Origin: Rhodocyclaceae bacterium UBA5602
GTDB taxonomy: Bacteria; Pseudomonadota; Gammaproteobacteria; Burkholderiales; Rhodocyclaceae
DNA length: 19,135 nucleotides
Direction of reading: 5' to 3'
Assembly (NCBI GenBank): GCA_002424865.1
Contig: DILC01000057.1
Location: forward strand, 1,938 to 21,072
Shown here: positions 1 through 6,351 of the stretch, piece after piece
Position numbering within the stretch: the stretch's first letter is position 1
Layout: every line of letters starts with the position of its first letter
The notes under the pieces: generated by a model
The model's database searches: none
The model's input: only the letters and a program-made list of their open reading frames with translations
Told to the model about the DNA's origin: nothing
Position numbers and translations under genes: made by a program

Positions 1-1
1 C

Positions 2-246
2 TTGCACAGCGAATGGCAACGACAAGAAGCGAAGGGCAACTTCAGCCAACTCATCAAGCGGGCGGCGATGCGCAAATGGTCACCGTTCACGGCAAGCCAA
101 CGGCGGTGGTTATTTCGGCGGAAGAATACGCCAGGCTTACCCGTCGCCGTGGCAAGCTCTCCAGCGCGCTGTTGCGGCCAGACCTCTCGGCGGAAGACCT
201 GGACACTTCCCGCAGCTGCGACACCGGACGGGATATCGAGCTATGA
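2..246 (+). pseudogene. Phd/YefM-type antitoxin, frameshifted remnant
   Basis: Two reading frames together make one antitoxin. From position 2 (a TTG, possibly the original start or just inside it) the frame reads WQRQEAKGNFSQLIKRA, the usual N-terminal DNA-binding part of Phd/YefM antitoxins. After about position 65 the family sequence continues one frame over, as MVTVHGKPTAVVISAEEYAR, and runs to the TGA at 244-246. A one-base loss (or two-base gain) in the GC-rich run around 58-68 would explain the switch. Neither frame alone gives a complete antitoxin, so the intact protein is probably not made. The start may lie left of the window. The stop overlaps the start of the toxin remnant (ATGA), as in intact toxin-antitoxin operons. 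A sequencing error in the run is the main alternative, but the downstream toxin is damaged too. Confidence 0.75.
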
Positions 247-371
247 GCTGGCTGCTGGATACCTGCGCGCTTTCCGGATACGCCAAAAAATTCCCTGCGT
301 CGGCAGTGGTCACCCGTAACGTGCAGGATTTCGCGCTATATCCGCAAGTGTTTAATCCTTGGGTGCTGTAG
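243..371 (+). pseudogene. PIN-domain (VapC/FitB-like) toxin, internally deleted
   Basis: This frame starts with ATG inside the antitoxin stop codon and encodes only 42 residues. The first part, MSWLLDTCALSGYAKK, is the typical N-terminus of PIN-domain ribonuclease toxins and includes the first catalytic Asp (residue 6). The last part, VVTRNVQDFALYPQVFNPW, is the typical C-terminal end of the same family, with a late acidic residue. Family members are usually about 130-140 residues, so roughly 90-95 residues from the middle, including central acidic active-site residues, are missing in frame. The product cannot be an active nuclease. Matching head and tail with a lost centre points to one internal deletion of a real toxin rather than a chance ORF. 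Confidence 0.75.
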
Positions 372-381
372 CGGGAAAATT

Positions 382-407
382 ATGTGCGGTTATTACGTGC
401 GGTTATT
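382..407. repeat. 13-bp imperfect tandem duplication at rhlE stop
   Basis: Two 13-bp units, at 382-394 and 395-407, differ at one base and share gtgcggttatt. The second copy contains the rhlE stop codon (minus strand, 403-405). It is probably a small slippage duplication. No terminator hairpin is visible for rhlE between 372 and 402. Confidence 0.6.
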
Positions 408-1998
408 TCTTGTTCAGGCCGCCGAGCAAAGCCGCCACTATTTTTTTGCTGCGGGTGGACGGAGGTTTGGCAGTGGTTGATGCGCTGACTTTGTTTTCGT
501 AAGGTTTAGAAGGGTCAAAGTCGAGCTTGGGTAGATGACTGGGCTGGGTGCCCGGTTGGTCCGCCGACGCTGGACGATAGTCACGCGGCTTTTCCATGCG
601 TTCCTTTGTTCTGGATGGGCGCTCGAACTTGTTGACGCCTTCGCTGCGATCCTGTTGCTCCGTGCGTGAGGCGCGGTCGCGGCCAGCGGATTTTTCATGG
701 CGATAAGTGCCACGCTCCCCCGAGGGGGGCGCAGAAGACGCCGCATCCTGAGTGAGGTGGCTGCTGTCAACGCGCGTGATCGGACGGTTGATGAGTTTTT
801 CAATATCGCGCAGGCGCTCGGTTTCTTCTGGTGCGAAGAGGGAGATCGCTACACCCAGCTTGCCTGCACGGCCGGTGCGGCCGATGCGATGGACGTAGTC
901 TTCCGCCGTGTGGGGTAGTTCGTAATTGATGACGTGCGGCAATTCGTCAATATCCAGCCCGCGTGCGGCAACGTCGGTGGCAACCAGCACGCGGGTCTTG
1001 CCGGATTTGAAATCTTCCAGCGCTTCGGTACGTTGCGCCTGGCTTTTGTCGCCATGAATGGCATCCGCCGCAATGCCCTGGCGCGCCAGATGCACCGCTA
1101 GGCGGCTGGCACCAAACTTGGTGCCGACAAACACCAGCACCTGACGCATGTCTTCTTGCGTGAGCAGCTTGACCAGCAGGTGGCGTTTCAAGTCGCTGGC
1201 CACGGGATACACGCGGTGGGTGATGGTTTCGCTCACGGCATTGCGGCGGGCGACTTCAATTAACTGGGGCGACTTCAACATGGAGTCTGCCAGCTTTTTG
1301 ATCTCCGTGGAAAATGTGGCAGAGAAAAGCAGGCTTTGTCGCGCGGTCGGAAGCATGGCCAGAATACGCCGGATGTCGGGCATGAAGCCCATATCCAGCA
1401 TGCGGTCGGCTTCGTCCAGTACCAGGACTTCAACGGAATTGAAGCTCACGCTTTTTTGCTGCACGTGGTCGAGCAGGCGACCTGGCGTGGCCACCACAAT
1501 TTCGCGGCCTTCACGCAGCTCGGCAATTTGCGGCTTGATATCCACACCGCCATAAATGCACACGGAGCGTAGCGGCAAGTGCTTGCTGTAGGTGACGACG
1601 CTTTCATGCACCTGCATGGCCAGTTCGCGTGTGGGGGCAAGGATCAGCGCACGCACGGGATGCTTGGCAGGCGAGGGGGATGAGGTGGCGTAGGGCGCCA
1701 GGCGTTGCAGCAGGGGCAGCGTGAAGCTCGCCGTTTTGCCCGTGCCGGTTTGCGCGCCGCCCATGACGTCAAGGCCGGCCAAAACGATGGGAATGGCCTG
1801 TGCCTGGATCGGCGTGGGTGAGGTGTAGCCCGTGTCCTTGACGGCGCGAAGGAGCTCGGGGATGAGGCCCAAGGCGTCAAAGGTGGTTGGCAATGGGGTT
1901 GCAATCGTTGCAATAGTCGGCTCTGGCGAGACGGCGACTACAGGGATTTCATCTGTCGCTGGGGACAAGATGGGGTTGTTCAATGCGGGGTTGTTCAC
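403..1998 (-). CDS. rhlE: DEAD-box ATP-dependent RNA helicase RhlE
   Basis: This is a 531-residue RNA helicase that unwinds RNA duplexes using ATP, with roles in ribosome maturation and RNA decay. All family motifs are visible: the Q motif (about 40-66, PTPIQ), motif I AQTGTGKT (82-89), Ia PTRELA (122-127), TPGR (171-174), DEAD (195-198), SAT (226-228), ARGLDI (345-350) and HRIGRTGR (370-377). The core matches E. coli RhlE closely, including DEADRMLDMGF and SLLFSATFS. A 39-residue N-terminal extension precedes the Q motif. Residues from about 400 form a hydrophilic, Lys/Arg-rich tail likely to bind RNA. The start is GTG at 1998, preceded by AGGAG (2004-2008) at good spacing. The gene lies downstream of nhaR on the same strand, 195 bases away, and probably has its own promoter and a structured leader. 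Confidence 0.95.
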   Translation of the reverse strand: MNNPALNNPILSPATDEIPVVAVSPEPTIATIATPLPTTFDALGLIPELLRAVKDTGYTSPTPIQAQAIPIVLAGLDVMGGAQTGTGKTASFTLPLLQRLAPYATSSPSPAKHPVRALILAPTRELAMQVHESVVTYSKHLPLRSVCIYGGVDIKPQIAELREGREIVVATPGRLLDHVQQKSVSFNSVEVLVLDEADRMLDMGFMPDIRRILAMLPTARQSLLFSATFSTEIKKLADSMLKSPQLIEVARRNAVSETITHRVYPVASDLKRHLLVKLLTQEDMRQVLVFVGTKFGASRLAVHLARQGIAADAIHGDKSQAQRTEALEDFKSGKTRVLVATDVAARGLDIDELPHVINYELPHTAEDYVHRIGRTGRAGKLGVAISLFAPEETERLRDIEKLINRPITRVDSSHLTQDAASSAPPSGERGTYRHEKSAGRDRASRTEQQDRSEGVNKFERPSRTKERMEKPRDYRPASADQPGTQPSHLPKLDFDPSKPYENKVSASTTAKPPSTRSKKIVAALLGGLNKK

Positions 1999-2005
1999 TG
2001 GAGCT

Positions 2006-2045
2006 CCTGAATCGGCCTGCCCTTTTGAGGGGGAACCGGTTCAGG
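2006..2045 (-). promoter_or_regulatory. Inverted repeat overlapping the rhlE Shine-Dalgarno
   Basis: CCTGAATCGG (2006-2015) and CCGGTTCAGG (2036-2045) can pair at 9 of 10 positions around a 20-base loop. In the rhlE mRNA the 3' arm includes part of the AGGAG Shine-Dalgarno (2004-2008). The pairing is seen directly; control of translation is inference. Confidence 0.35.
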
Positions 2046-2076
2046 CAGCGAAAGACTTGAAAATGCTGAGCGGCGG

Positions 2077-2111
2077 AATGCCGAGTTGCAGGCCAACCGG
2101 CATTGCCTGCA
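2077..2111 (-). promoter_or_regulatory. Two interleaved perfect 7-bp inverted repeats in the rhlE leader
   Basis: On the plus strand AATGCCG (2077-2083) pairs with CGGCATT (2098-2104), and TGCAGGC (2087-2093) pairs with GCCTGCA (2105-2111). The arms alternate, so 28 of 35 bases belong to two interlocked perfect repeats. In RNA this gives either an H-type pseudoknot or two mutually exclusive hairpins; in DNA it could be a compound operator. The block lies 78 bases or more upstream of the rhlE start, just downstream of a -10-like sequence. It resembles no known riboswitch class that I recognise. Confidence 0.5.
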
Positions 2112-2117
2112 CCCAAT

Positions 2118-2123
2118 ATTGTA
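2118..2123 (-). promoter_or_regulatory. Possible -10 element for rhlE
   Basis: The minus strand reads TACAAT here, within TGTAATACAAT, which also resembles an extended -10. I see no good -35 at 16-18 bp. If used, transcription would begin near 2111, exactly at the interleaved inverted repeats, placing them at the 5' end of the mRNA. Confidence 0.25.
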
Positions 2124-2193
2124 TTACACTTGGGCGGAGAGCGCTTTGGCCGCTTGCTTTGACTGCGCTTAGCCTGCTGTCATTGTCCGTATT

Positions 2194-3114
2194 TTACGCT
2201 GGCTTGTTCAGTGTTGTCTTGTCGGTGAATAGCCCCTGGTGAGCCGCTTCGCTCACTGCCAGCGCCGCGGGATGGTTGAGTTTGCGTTCCACCGTGATAA
2301 GGAAAAAACGCTCGTTGATGGCTTCGGTGTGGCCCACGGGTAGCACGCCGCATTGCGCCGCCACCTCGGCGGCGATGGCTGAGGGTGCGGGAAATACGCC
2401 CGCGCCAGCTTGGCCAAAGGACTTCATCAGCGCGCCATCGTCGAACTCGCCAACCAGCCGGGGGTGGATGTTCTGGCCGCGCAACCAGCGCAGCAGCGGG
2501 GCGCGCATCGCGCTGTCCTCGCCGGGGATCAGCAGCGGTGCATTGTCGAGCAGGCGCGGGAACTCGCCTTTGAGCTTTGCGGCAAGGTCGGGCGCAGCAA
2601 AAAACGTCAGCCCGCATTCACCCAGCAGGTGGCTATAGCCTTTCACGTCCATGCCAGGCGACAAGGGCCGGTCGGCCAGCACCATGTCCAGCCGGTGAAT
2701 GGCAAGTTCAGCCAGCAGCCGCTCGAACTTGTCCTCCCGGCATACCATGCGCACCGGTTCGGATAGTCCCAAGGCCGGCGCCAGCAGCCGGTAGGCGATG
2801 GATTTGGGCACCACGTCAGCGATGCCCACCCGAAACAGGAACGGGCGCTCGCCGTGGCGATTGCGCAATGTTTCTTCGAGTTCGCTGCCAACCTGAAAGA
2901 TTTCGTCGGCATAAGACAGGGCCAGATGTCCGGCTTCGGTCAGTTCCAGCCGCCGCCCGGCGCGCCGGAACAGCGCCACCCCCAGTTTTTCTTCCAGTTG
3001 GGCGATTTGTCCGGAGAGGGTCTGCGGCGTGAGATGCAGTTGTTCGGCACCGCGCACCATGCCGCCCGCCTTGGCCACCGCATGGAAGTAATGCAATTGC
3101 CGGTAATTGAGCAT
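2194..3114 (-). CDS. nhaR: LysR-type regulator of the NhaR group
   Basis: This 306-residue protein has an N-terminal winged helix-turn-helix (about residues 3-62, containing LTPQTLSGQIAQLEEKLG) and a C-terminal LysR effector-binding domain. It resembles E. coli NhaR more than other LysR proteins: LTPQT.SGQI..LEE, the FDVG/FRVG.AD segment, GECG, LLIPG and GEFDDGALMKSFG all have counterparts. E. coli NhaR senses Na+ and activates the Na+/H+ antiporter gene nhaA, and also acts on biofilm genes. No antiporter gene lies in this window, so the target is unknown. The start ATG gives MLNYRQLHYF, a standard LysR N-terminus. A T-N11-A palindrome lies just upstream (3128-3142). The gene is divergent from raiA. 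Confidence 0.88.
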   Translation of the reverse strand: MLNYRQLHYFHAVAKAGGMVRGAEQLHLTPQTLSGQIAQLEEKLGVALFRRAGRRLELTEAGHLALSYADEIFQVGSELEETLRNRHGERPFLFRVGIADVVPKSIAYRLLAPALGLSEPVRMVCREDKFERLLAELAIHRLDMVLADRPLSPGMDVKGYSHLLGECGLTFFAAPDLAAKLKGEFPRLLDNAPLLIPGEDSAMRAPLLRWLRGQNIHPRLVGEFDDGALMKSFGQAGAGVFPAPSAIAAEVAAQCGVLPVGHTEAINERFFLITVERKLNHPAALAVSEAAHQGLFTDKTTLNKPA

Positions 3115-3127
3115 GATGATCCAATAC

Positions 3128-3142
3128 TTCGTAAATAACGAA
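3128..3142. promoter_or_regulatory. LysR-type box in the nhaR-raiA intergenic region
   Basis: The sequence TTCGTAAATAACGAA is a 5-5-5 inverted repeat containing TCGT-N5-ACGA, which fits the LysR T-N11-A consensus. It lies 14 bp upstream of the nhaR start, in an AT-rich intergenic region with a second ACGAA at about 3159-3163. It is the likely self-regulatory site of the NhaR-like protein and could also influence raiA. Confidence 0.45.
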
Positions 3143-3233
3143 CGATCCGCAAATAATAAACGAATTTTCTTGATGAAAAAGAATGGCTATCATGGCGCTG
3201 TCGAATTCCAATACTTTTCATACGGAGGCAGTC

Positions 3234-3602
3234 ATGCAGATGGACATTCAGTGCCGCGGTTTTGATCTGACCGATGGTTTGCGCGACTACGTGAAGAAAC
3301 GGCTGGCCTACAGCCTGAATTGTGGTGACGGCCATATCATGCGGGTGGTCGTGCGCCTTGCCGATATTAACGGCCCGCGTGGCGGCGAGGATAAGCGCTG
3401 CCATCTTGGGCTGCGTCTGAAAGGGCTGCCGGAGGTGGTGGTCGAGGATACCGAGGCTGATCTTTATGTGGCCATTGACCGTGCGGCCGAGCGCGCCGGA
3501 CGCGCCTTGGCGCGCTGCCTGGCCCGGCAACGGGAATTTGCGCCCATCATGCGGCTGAATGATGGCACCGATTCGGACGAACTCAAAACGGAGAGAACAT
3601 GA
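3234..3602 (+). CDS. raiA: HPF/RaiA family ribosome-associated hibernation factor
   Basis: This is a 122-residue member of the HPF/YfiA (sigma-54 modulation, S30AE) family, which binds the decoding centre of the 30S subunit and silences ribosomes under stress. The N-terminal half has the family pattern MDIQCRGFDLTDGLRDYV, followed by NGPRGGEDKRCHL and the motif VVVEDTEADLYVAIDRAAER, typical of betaproteobacterial members. It lacks the long-form dimerisation domain, so it is a short form. I chose ATG 3234 because GGAGG (3224-3228) sits 5 bases upstream; the frame is open further back to 3183 but without such a signal. The stop overlaps the purE start (ATGA), so the two are probably translationally coupled. 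Confidence 0.85.
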   Translation: MQMDIQCRGFDLTDGLRDYVKKRLAYSLNCGDGHIMRVVVRLADINGPRGGEDKRCHLGLRLKGLPEVVVEDTEADLYVAIDRAAERAGRALARCLARQREFAPIMRLNDGTDSDELKTERT

Positions 3603-4123
3603 CTGAAAAAATGAGCGAAAATCTTCCTGTGGTCGGCATTGTCATGGGCTCGGATTCGGACTGGCCGGTGATGCAGGCTGCCGCTGGCGTGCTGGAAGAA
3701 TTCGGTGTTCCTTTCGAGGCGCGCGTCGTTTCGGCACACCGCACGCCTGATCTGTTGTTCGACTATGCCGCGACGGCGCGCGAGCGGGGTCTGGCTGCCA
3801 TTATCGCCGGTGCCGGTGGTGCGGCCCACCTGCCGGGCATGCTGGCGGCCAAGACTGCCGTGCCGGTGCTGGGCGTGCCCGTGCCCTCCAAGCATTTGCA
3901 AGGCCTGGATTCCCTGCTTTCTATCGTACAGATGCCCAAGGGGGTGCCGGTGGCTACCTTTGCCATCGGTGAAGCCGGTGCGGCTAACGCAGCGCTGTTC
4001 GCCGTTGCGTTGCTGGCCACGGGCGAAGGTGATTTTGGCCGCGAACTGGCCGACAAGCTGGATAATTTCCGCCGCCGCCAGGCCGACAAGGTGCTGGCCA
4101 TGCAGTTGCCGGGGCGCGCATGA
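3599..4123 (+). CDS. purE: N5-carboxyaminoimidazole ribonucleotide mutase PurE
   Basis: PurE converts N5-CAIR to CAIR in de novo purine synthesis, using the product of PurK. The 174-residue protein has the class I PurE signatures: MGSDSDW (16-22), SAHRTPD (45-51, with the catalytic His 47) and GAGGAAHLPGM (71-81). The sequence SIVQMPKGVPVATFAIG also matches E. coli PurE. The start is ATG 3599, overlapping the raiA stop, with GGAGAG (3590-3595) in front. The stop overlaps the purK ATG by the same ATGA arrangement. The presence of purK next door supports the two-enzyme bacterial route rather than the class II PurE. Confidence 0.97.
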   Translation: MTEKMSENLPVVGIVMGSDSDWPVMQAAAGVLEEFGVPFEARVVSAHRTPDLLFDYAATARERGLAAIIAGAGGAAHLPGMLAAKTAVPVLGVPVPSKHLQGLDSLLSIVQMPKGVPVATFAIGEAGAANAALFAVALLATGEGDFGRELADKLDNFRRRQADKVLAMQLPGRA

Positions 4124-5268
4124 TCCTGCCACCCGCTACCCTGGGCCTGCTGGGCGGTGGCCAGTTGGGCCGCTATTTCATCATGGCTGCACGGGAACTG
4201 GGTTATCGCGTCATGGTTCTGGATCCCGATCGCCACAGTCCGGCCGGCCGTATTGCCGACGAGCACCTTGCCGCAGCTTACGATGATCAGCATGCCCTGG
4301 ATCACATGGCGCGAAGTTGCGCGGCGGTCACTACGGAATTCGAGAGCGTGCCGTCTGCCGCGCTGACTTATCTTGCCCGGTTTGTTCCGGTTCGACCCGG
4401 CGCTGAGGCGGTAGCGATCTGCCAGAACCGGAGTATGGAGAAGGATTTTCTCAAGCGGCATGGCTTGCCTCATGCGCCTTATGCCGATATCCGCAGCGAG
4501 GATGATGTCGGCCATGCCCCTGCACATCTCTTCCCCGGTATTCTCAAGCTGGCGAGCTTTGGTTACGATGGCAAGGGTCAGGCTCGTGTCCGGGATCGGG
4601 ACGAGGCGCTGGAGGCCTGGCGCCAATTCAAGGGCGAAGCCTGCGTTCTTGAACGGACAATGGCGCTCAATGGTGAACTTTCGGTGGTGCTGGCGCGGGA
4701 TGAGTCGGGCAAGATTCAGTGCTTTCCCGCCAGTGAAAACAGCCATAGGCACGGCATACTGGACATTTCCATCGCGCCGGCCCAGGCTTTTTTTGGCTTG
4801 CTGGACAACGCTGAGCAGTTGGCCTGCGACATCGCGGCAAACATGGCTTACATCGGCACCTTGAGTGTCGAGTTCTTTGTTGTCCAAGGCCAGCTCTATG
4901 TGAATGAAATTGCGCCGCGACCGCACAATTCCGGCCACTACACGCTGGATGCCTGTGTTACGAACCAGTTCGAGCAACAGGTGCGGGCGCTGTGCGGCTT
5001 GCCTTTGGGCGCTGCCAGAAATCATTCCGCTGCGGTAATGGTGAATCTCCTGGGCGAGCTCTGGATTCCCGGCGGGGATCACGGCATCCGGGAGCCGGAT
5101 TGGCGCACGCTCCTGTCGATGCCCGGCCTCAAGCTGCACCTCTATGGCAAGCATCGTCCCCGGCCGGGGCGCAAGATGGGACATTTCACCGTGGTCGGGG
5201 AAGATCCGGCAACGGTGTACGAGACGGCAATGGCGGCCCGTGCGGCTATTGGCATTGGCGATGATTGA
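4120..5268 (+). CDS. purK: N5-carboxyaminoimidazole ribonucleotide synthase PurK
   Basis: PurK is an ATP-grasp ligase that carboxylates AIR with bicarbonate and ATP to give N5-CAIR, the substrate of PurE. The 382-residue protein begins with the glycine-rich LGLLGGGQLGRYF (8-20) typical of the family. It continues with the ATP-grasp region, including LKLASFGYDGKGQ and the later FFVVQGQLYVNEIAPRPHNS metal- and ATP-binding segment. Its length fits the family (about 355-390). The start codon overlaps the purE stop by ATGA. The stop (5266-5268) lies inside a promoter-like sequence for the next transcript. Its use of bicarbonate is a possible functional link to the sbtA-sbtB genes immediately downstream, but that is inference. 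Confidence 0.97.
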   Translation: MILPPATLGLLGGGQLGRYFIMAARELGYRVMVLDPDRHSPAGRIADEHLAAAYDDQHALDHMARSCAAVTTEFESVPSAALTYLARFVPVRPGAEAVAICQNRSMEKDFLKRHGLPHAPYADIRSEDDVGHAPAHLFPGILKLASFGYDGKGQARVRDRDEALEAWRQFKGEACVLERTMALNGELSVVLARDESGKIQCFPASENSHRHGILDISIAPAQAFFGLLDNAEQLACDIAANMAYIGTLSVEFFVVQGQLYVNEIAPRPHNSGHYTLDACVTNQFEQQVRALCGLPLGAARNHSAAVMVNLLGELWIPGGDHGIREPDWRTLLSMPGLKLHLYGKHRPRPGRKMGHFTVVGEDPATVYETAMAARAAIGIGDD

Positions 5269-5293
5269 GAAAAACCTTTGCCATGCGCATAGT
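5265..5293 (+). promoter_or_regulatory. Sigma-70-like promoter for sbtAB
   Basis: TTGAGA (5265-5270, 5 of 6 to consensus) is followed after exactly 17 bp by CATAGT (5288-5293, 4 of 6). It overlaps the purK stop codon. Transcription would start near 5300 and leave a leader of about 105 bases before sbtA. Confidence 0.4.
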
Positions 5294-5336
5294 TAATGAA
5301 CGCCGCTGGTGGACGCAGGTTCGATCCAGCGGGAAT

Positions 5337-5402
5337 ATGATCGAATACGCAAATGAATGCTTGTCCGGCATGCGGGCAAGCTTTGTCGTGAAGGAGCTTT
5401 GA
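5337..5402 (+). CDS. Possible 21-residue leader peptide upstream of sbtA
   Basis: An ATG at 5337 opens a 21-codon frame (MIEYANECLSGMRASFVVKE, then one Leu) ending with TGA at 5400-5402, three bases before the sbtA ATG. GGGA at 5331-5334 is a weak, rather close Shine-Dalgarno. The frame stays open back to an ATG at 5283, which would give 39 residues, but that start lies upstream of the predicted transcription start. The reading frame runs across the hairpin at 5359-5381 and across the sbtA Shine-Dalgarno, so its translation could influence sbtA. I recognise no homology. It could be chance. Confidence 0.25.
   Translation: MIEYANECLSGMRASFVVKEL
5359..5381 (+). promoter_or_regulatory. Hairpin in the sbtA leader (possible attenuator)
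   Basis: GCTTGTCC (5359-5366) pairs with GGGCAAGC (5374-5381) with one G-U pair and a 7-base loop, followed by TTTGT. It could be a weak terminator for purEK or an attenuator in the sbtA leader. Its 3' arm shares AAGC with a second possible stem, AAGCT (5378-5382) with AGCTT (5395-5399), which would take in the sbtA Shine-Dalgarno. Confidence 0.35.
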
Positions 5403-5405
5403 GCC

Positions 5406-6347
5406 ATGCCAGCACTTGATCCTGTTGTCCTGTTCTTCCTGCTGGGGCTTGCCGCCGGGCTGGCGCGCGCCGATCTGCGCCTGCCAGGCGCTATCTATGA
5501 GTTTCTGAGCATGGTGCTGCTGCTGGCCATCGGCCTCAAGGGCGGGGTGGAGCTCGCCCGGCAATCCCCGGCTGAACTCTTGCCGCAACTGGGCGCGGTA
5601 TTGATTATGGGCATTGTGTTGCCGCTGGCTGCCTATCCGGTGCTGCGCTGGCGTCTGGCGCGGCCGGATGCGGCTTCCATCGCGGCCCATTATGGCTCGG
5701 TGAGTGTAGGCACTTTCGCTGTGGCCGTGGCTTTTCTTGCCTCCCATGGGATTGATTACGAGGCGCACATACCCGTGTTCGTGGTGCTGCTGGAAATGCC
5801 CGCCATCGTGGTGGGCATTCTGCTGGCGCGTGGCATGGGACGGCAGACAAACTGGAAGCGGCTCGGACACGAAGTATTCCTGGGCAAGGGCATGGTTTTG
5901 ATGGGCGGCGGCTTGCTGATCGGCTGGGCGGCAGGGCCTGAAGGCATGCGTCCTCTCGGCGGACTGTTCTTCGATCTGTTCAAGGGGTTCCTGGCGCTGT
6001 TCCTGCTGGAAATGGGTCTTATTGCGGCCAGCCAGATGTCCAGCCTGCGTCGGCACGGAGCCTTTTTGGCAGTGTTCGGCATTGTCATGCCGCTGCTGTC
6101 GGCGTTGGTGGGCGGATGGGTCGGCTGGTCACTCGGTCTATCGATAGGCGGCACGGCGCTGCTCGCCACCCTGGCGGCCAGCGCTTCCTATATCGCCGTG
6201 CCTGCGGCCATGCGCCTGGCCGTGCCGGAGGCCAATCCCACGCTGTCCCTTGCCGCATCCCTTGGAGTCACTTTTCCGTTTAACGTCCTGGTGGGCGTTC
6301 CGCTCTATCTTGATCTTGCCCGCCTGATCCATCGCCTGGGAGCTTGA
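5406..6347 (+). CDS. sbtA: SbtA-family sodium-dependent bicarbonate transporter
   Basis: This is a 313-residue, very hydrophobic protein with about ten predicted membrane segments. It has family features of SbtA (formerly DUF897): IGLKGGVELA in the first half, and GSVSVGTFAVAVAFL followed by HGIDYEAHIPVFVVLLEMPA, which aligns with the corresponding cyanobacterial SbtA region. The second half has the inverted-repeat counterpart with LATLAASASYIAVPAAMRLA and EANPTLSLAASLGVTFPFN. Cyanobacterial SbtA imports bicarbonate with Na+ at high affinity. This protein is shorter because the central cytoplasmic loop is reduced. The neighbouring PII-like gene strengthens the call. The start ATG has AAGGAG (5391-5396) nine bases upstream. 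Bicarbonate as substrate is inferred from family and neighbour; related proteins may move other anions. Confidence 0.85.
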   Translation: MPALDPVVLFFLLGLAAGLARADLRLPGAIYEFLSMVLLLAIGLKGGVELARQSPAELLPQLGAVLIMGIVLPLAAYPVLRWRLARPDAASIAAHYGSVSVGTFAVAVAFLASHGIDYEAHIPVFVVLLEMPAIVVGILLARGMGRQTNWKRLGHEVFLGKGMVLMGGGLLIGWAAGPEGMRPLGGLFFDLFKGFLALFLLEMGLIAASQMSSLRRHGAFLAVFGIVMPLLSALVGGWVGWSLGLSIGGTALLATLAASASYIAVPAAMRLAVPEANPTLSLAASLGVTFPFNVLVGVPLYLDLARLIHRLGA

Positions 6348-6351
6348 TGCC

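Noticed and set aside
3183..3233. Upstream extension of raiA from ATG 3183
   Set aside because: The added 17 residues have no family similarity and lack a Shine-Dalgarno, whereas ATG 3234 has GGAGG at good spacing.
3763..5184. Long minus-strand ORF of 473 codons antisense to purE-purK
   Set aside because: It is a GC-rich shadow of two well-identified genes and has no domain of its own.
5310..5335. Sequence ggttcgatcc resembling a tRNA T-loop
   Set aside because: The flanking five bases do not pair to form a T stem, and no acceptor, D or anticodon arm can be built around it.
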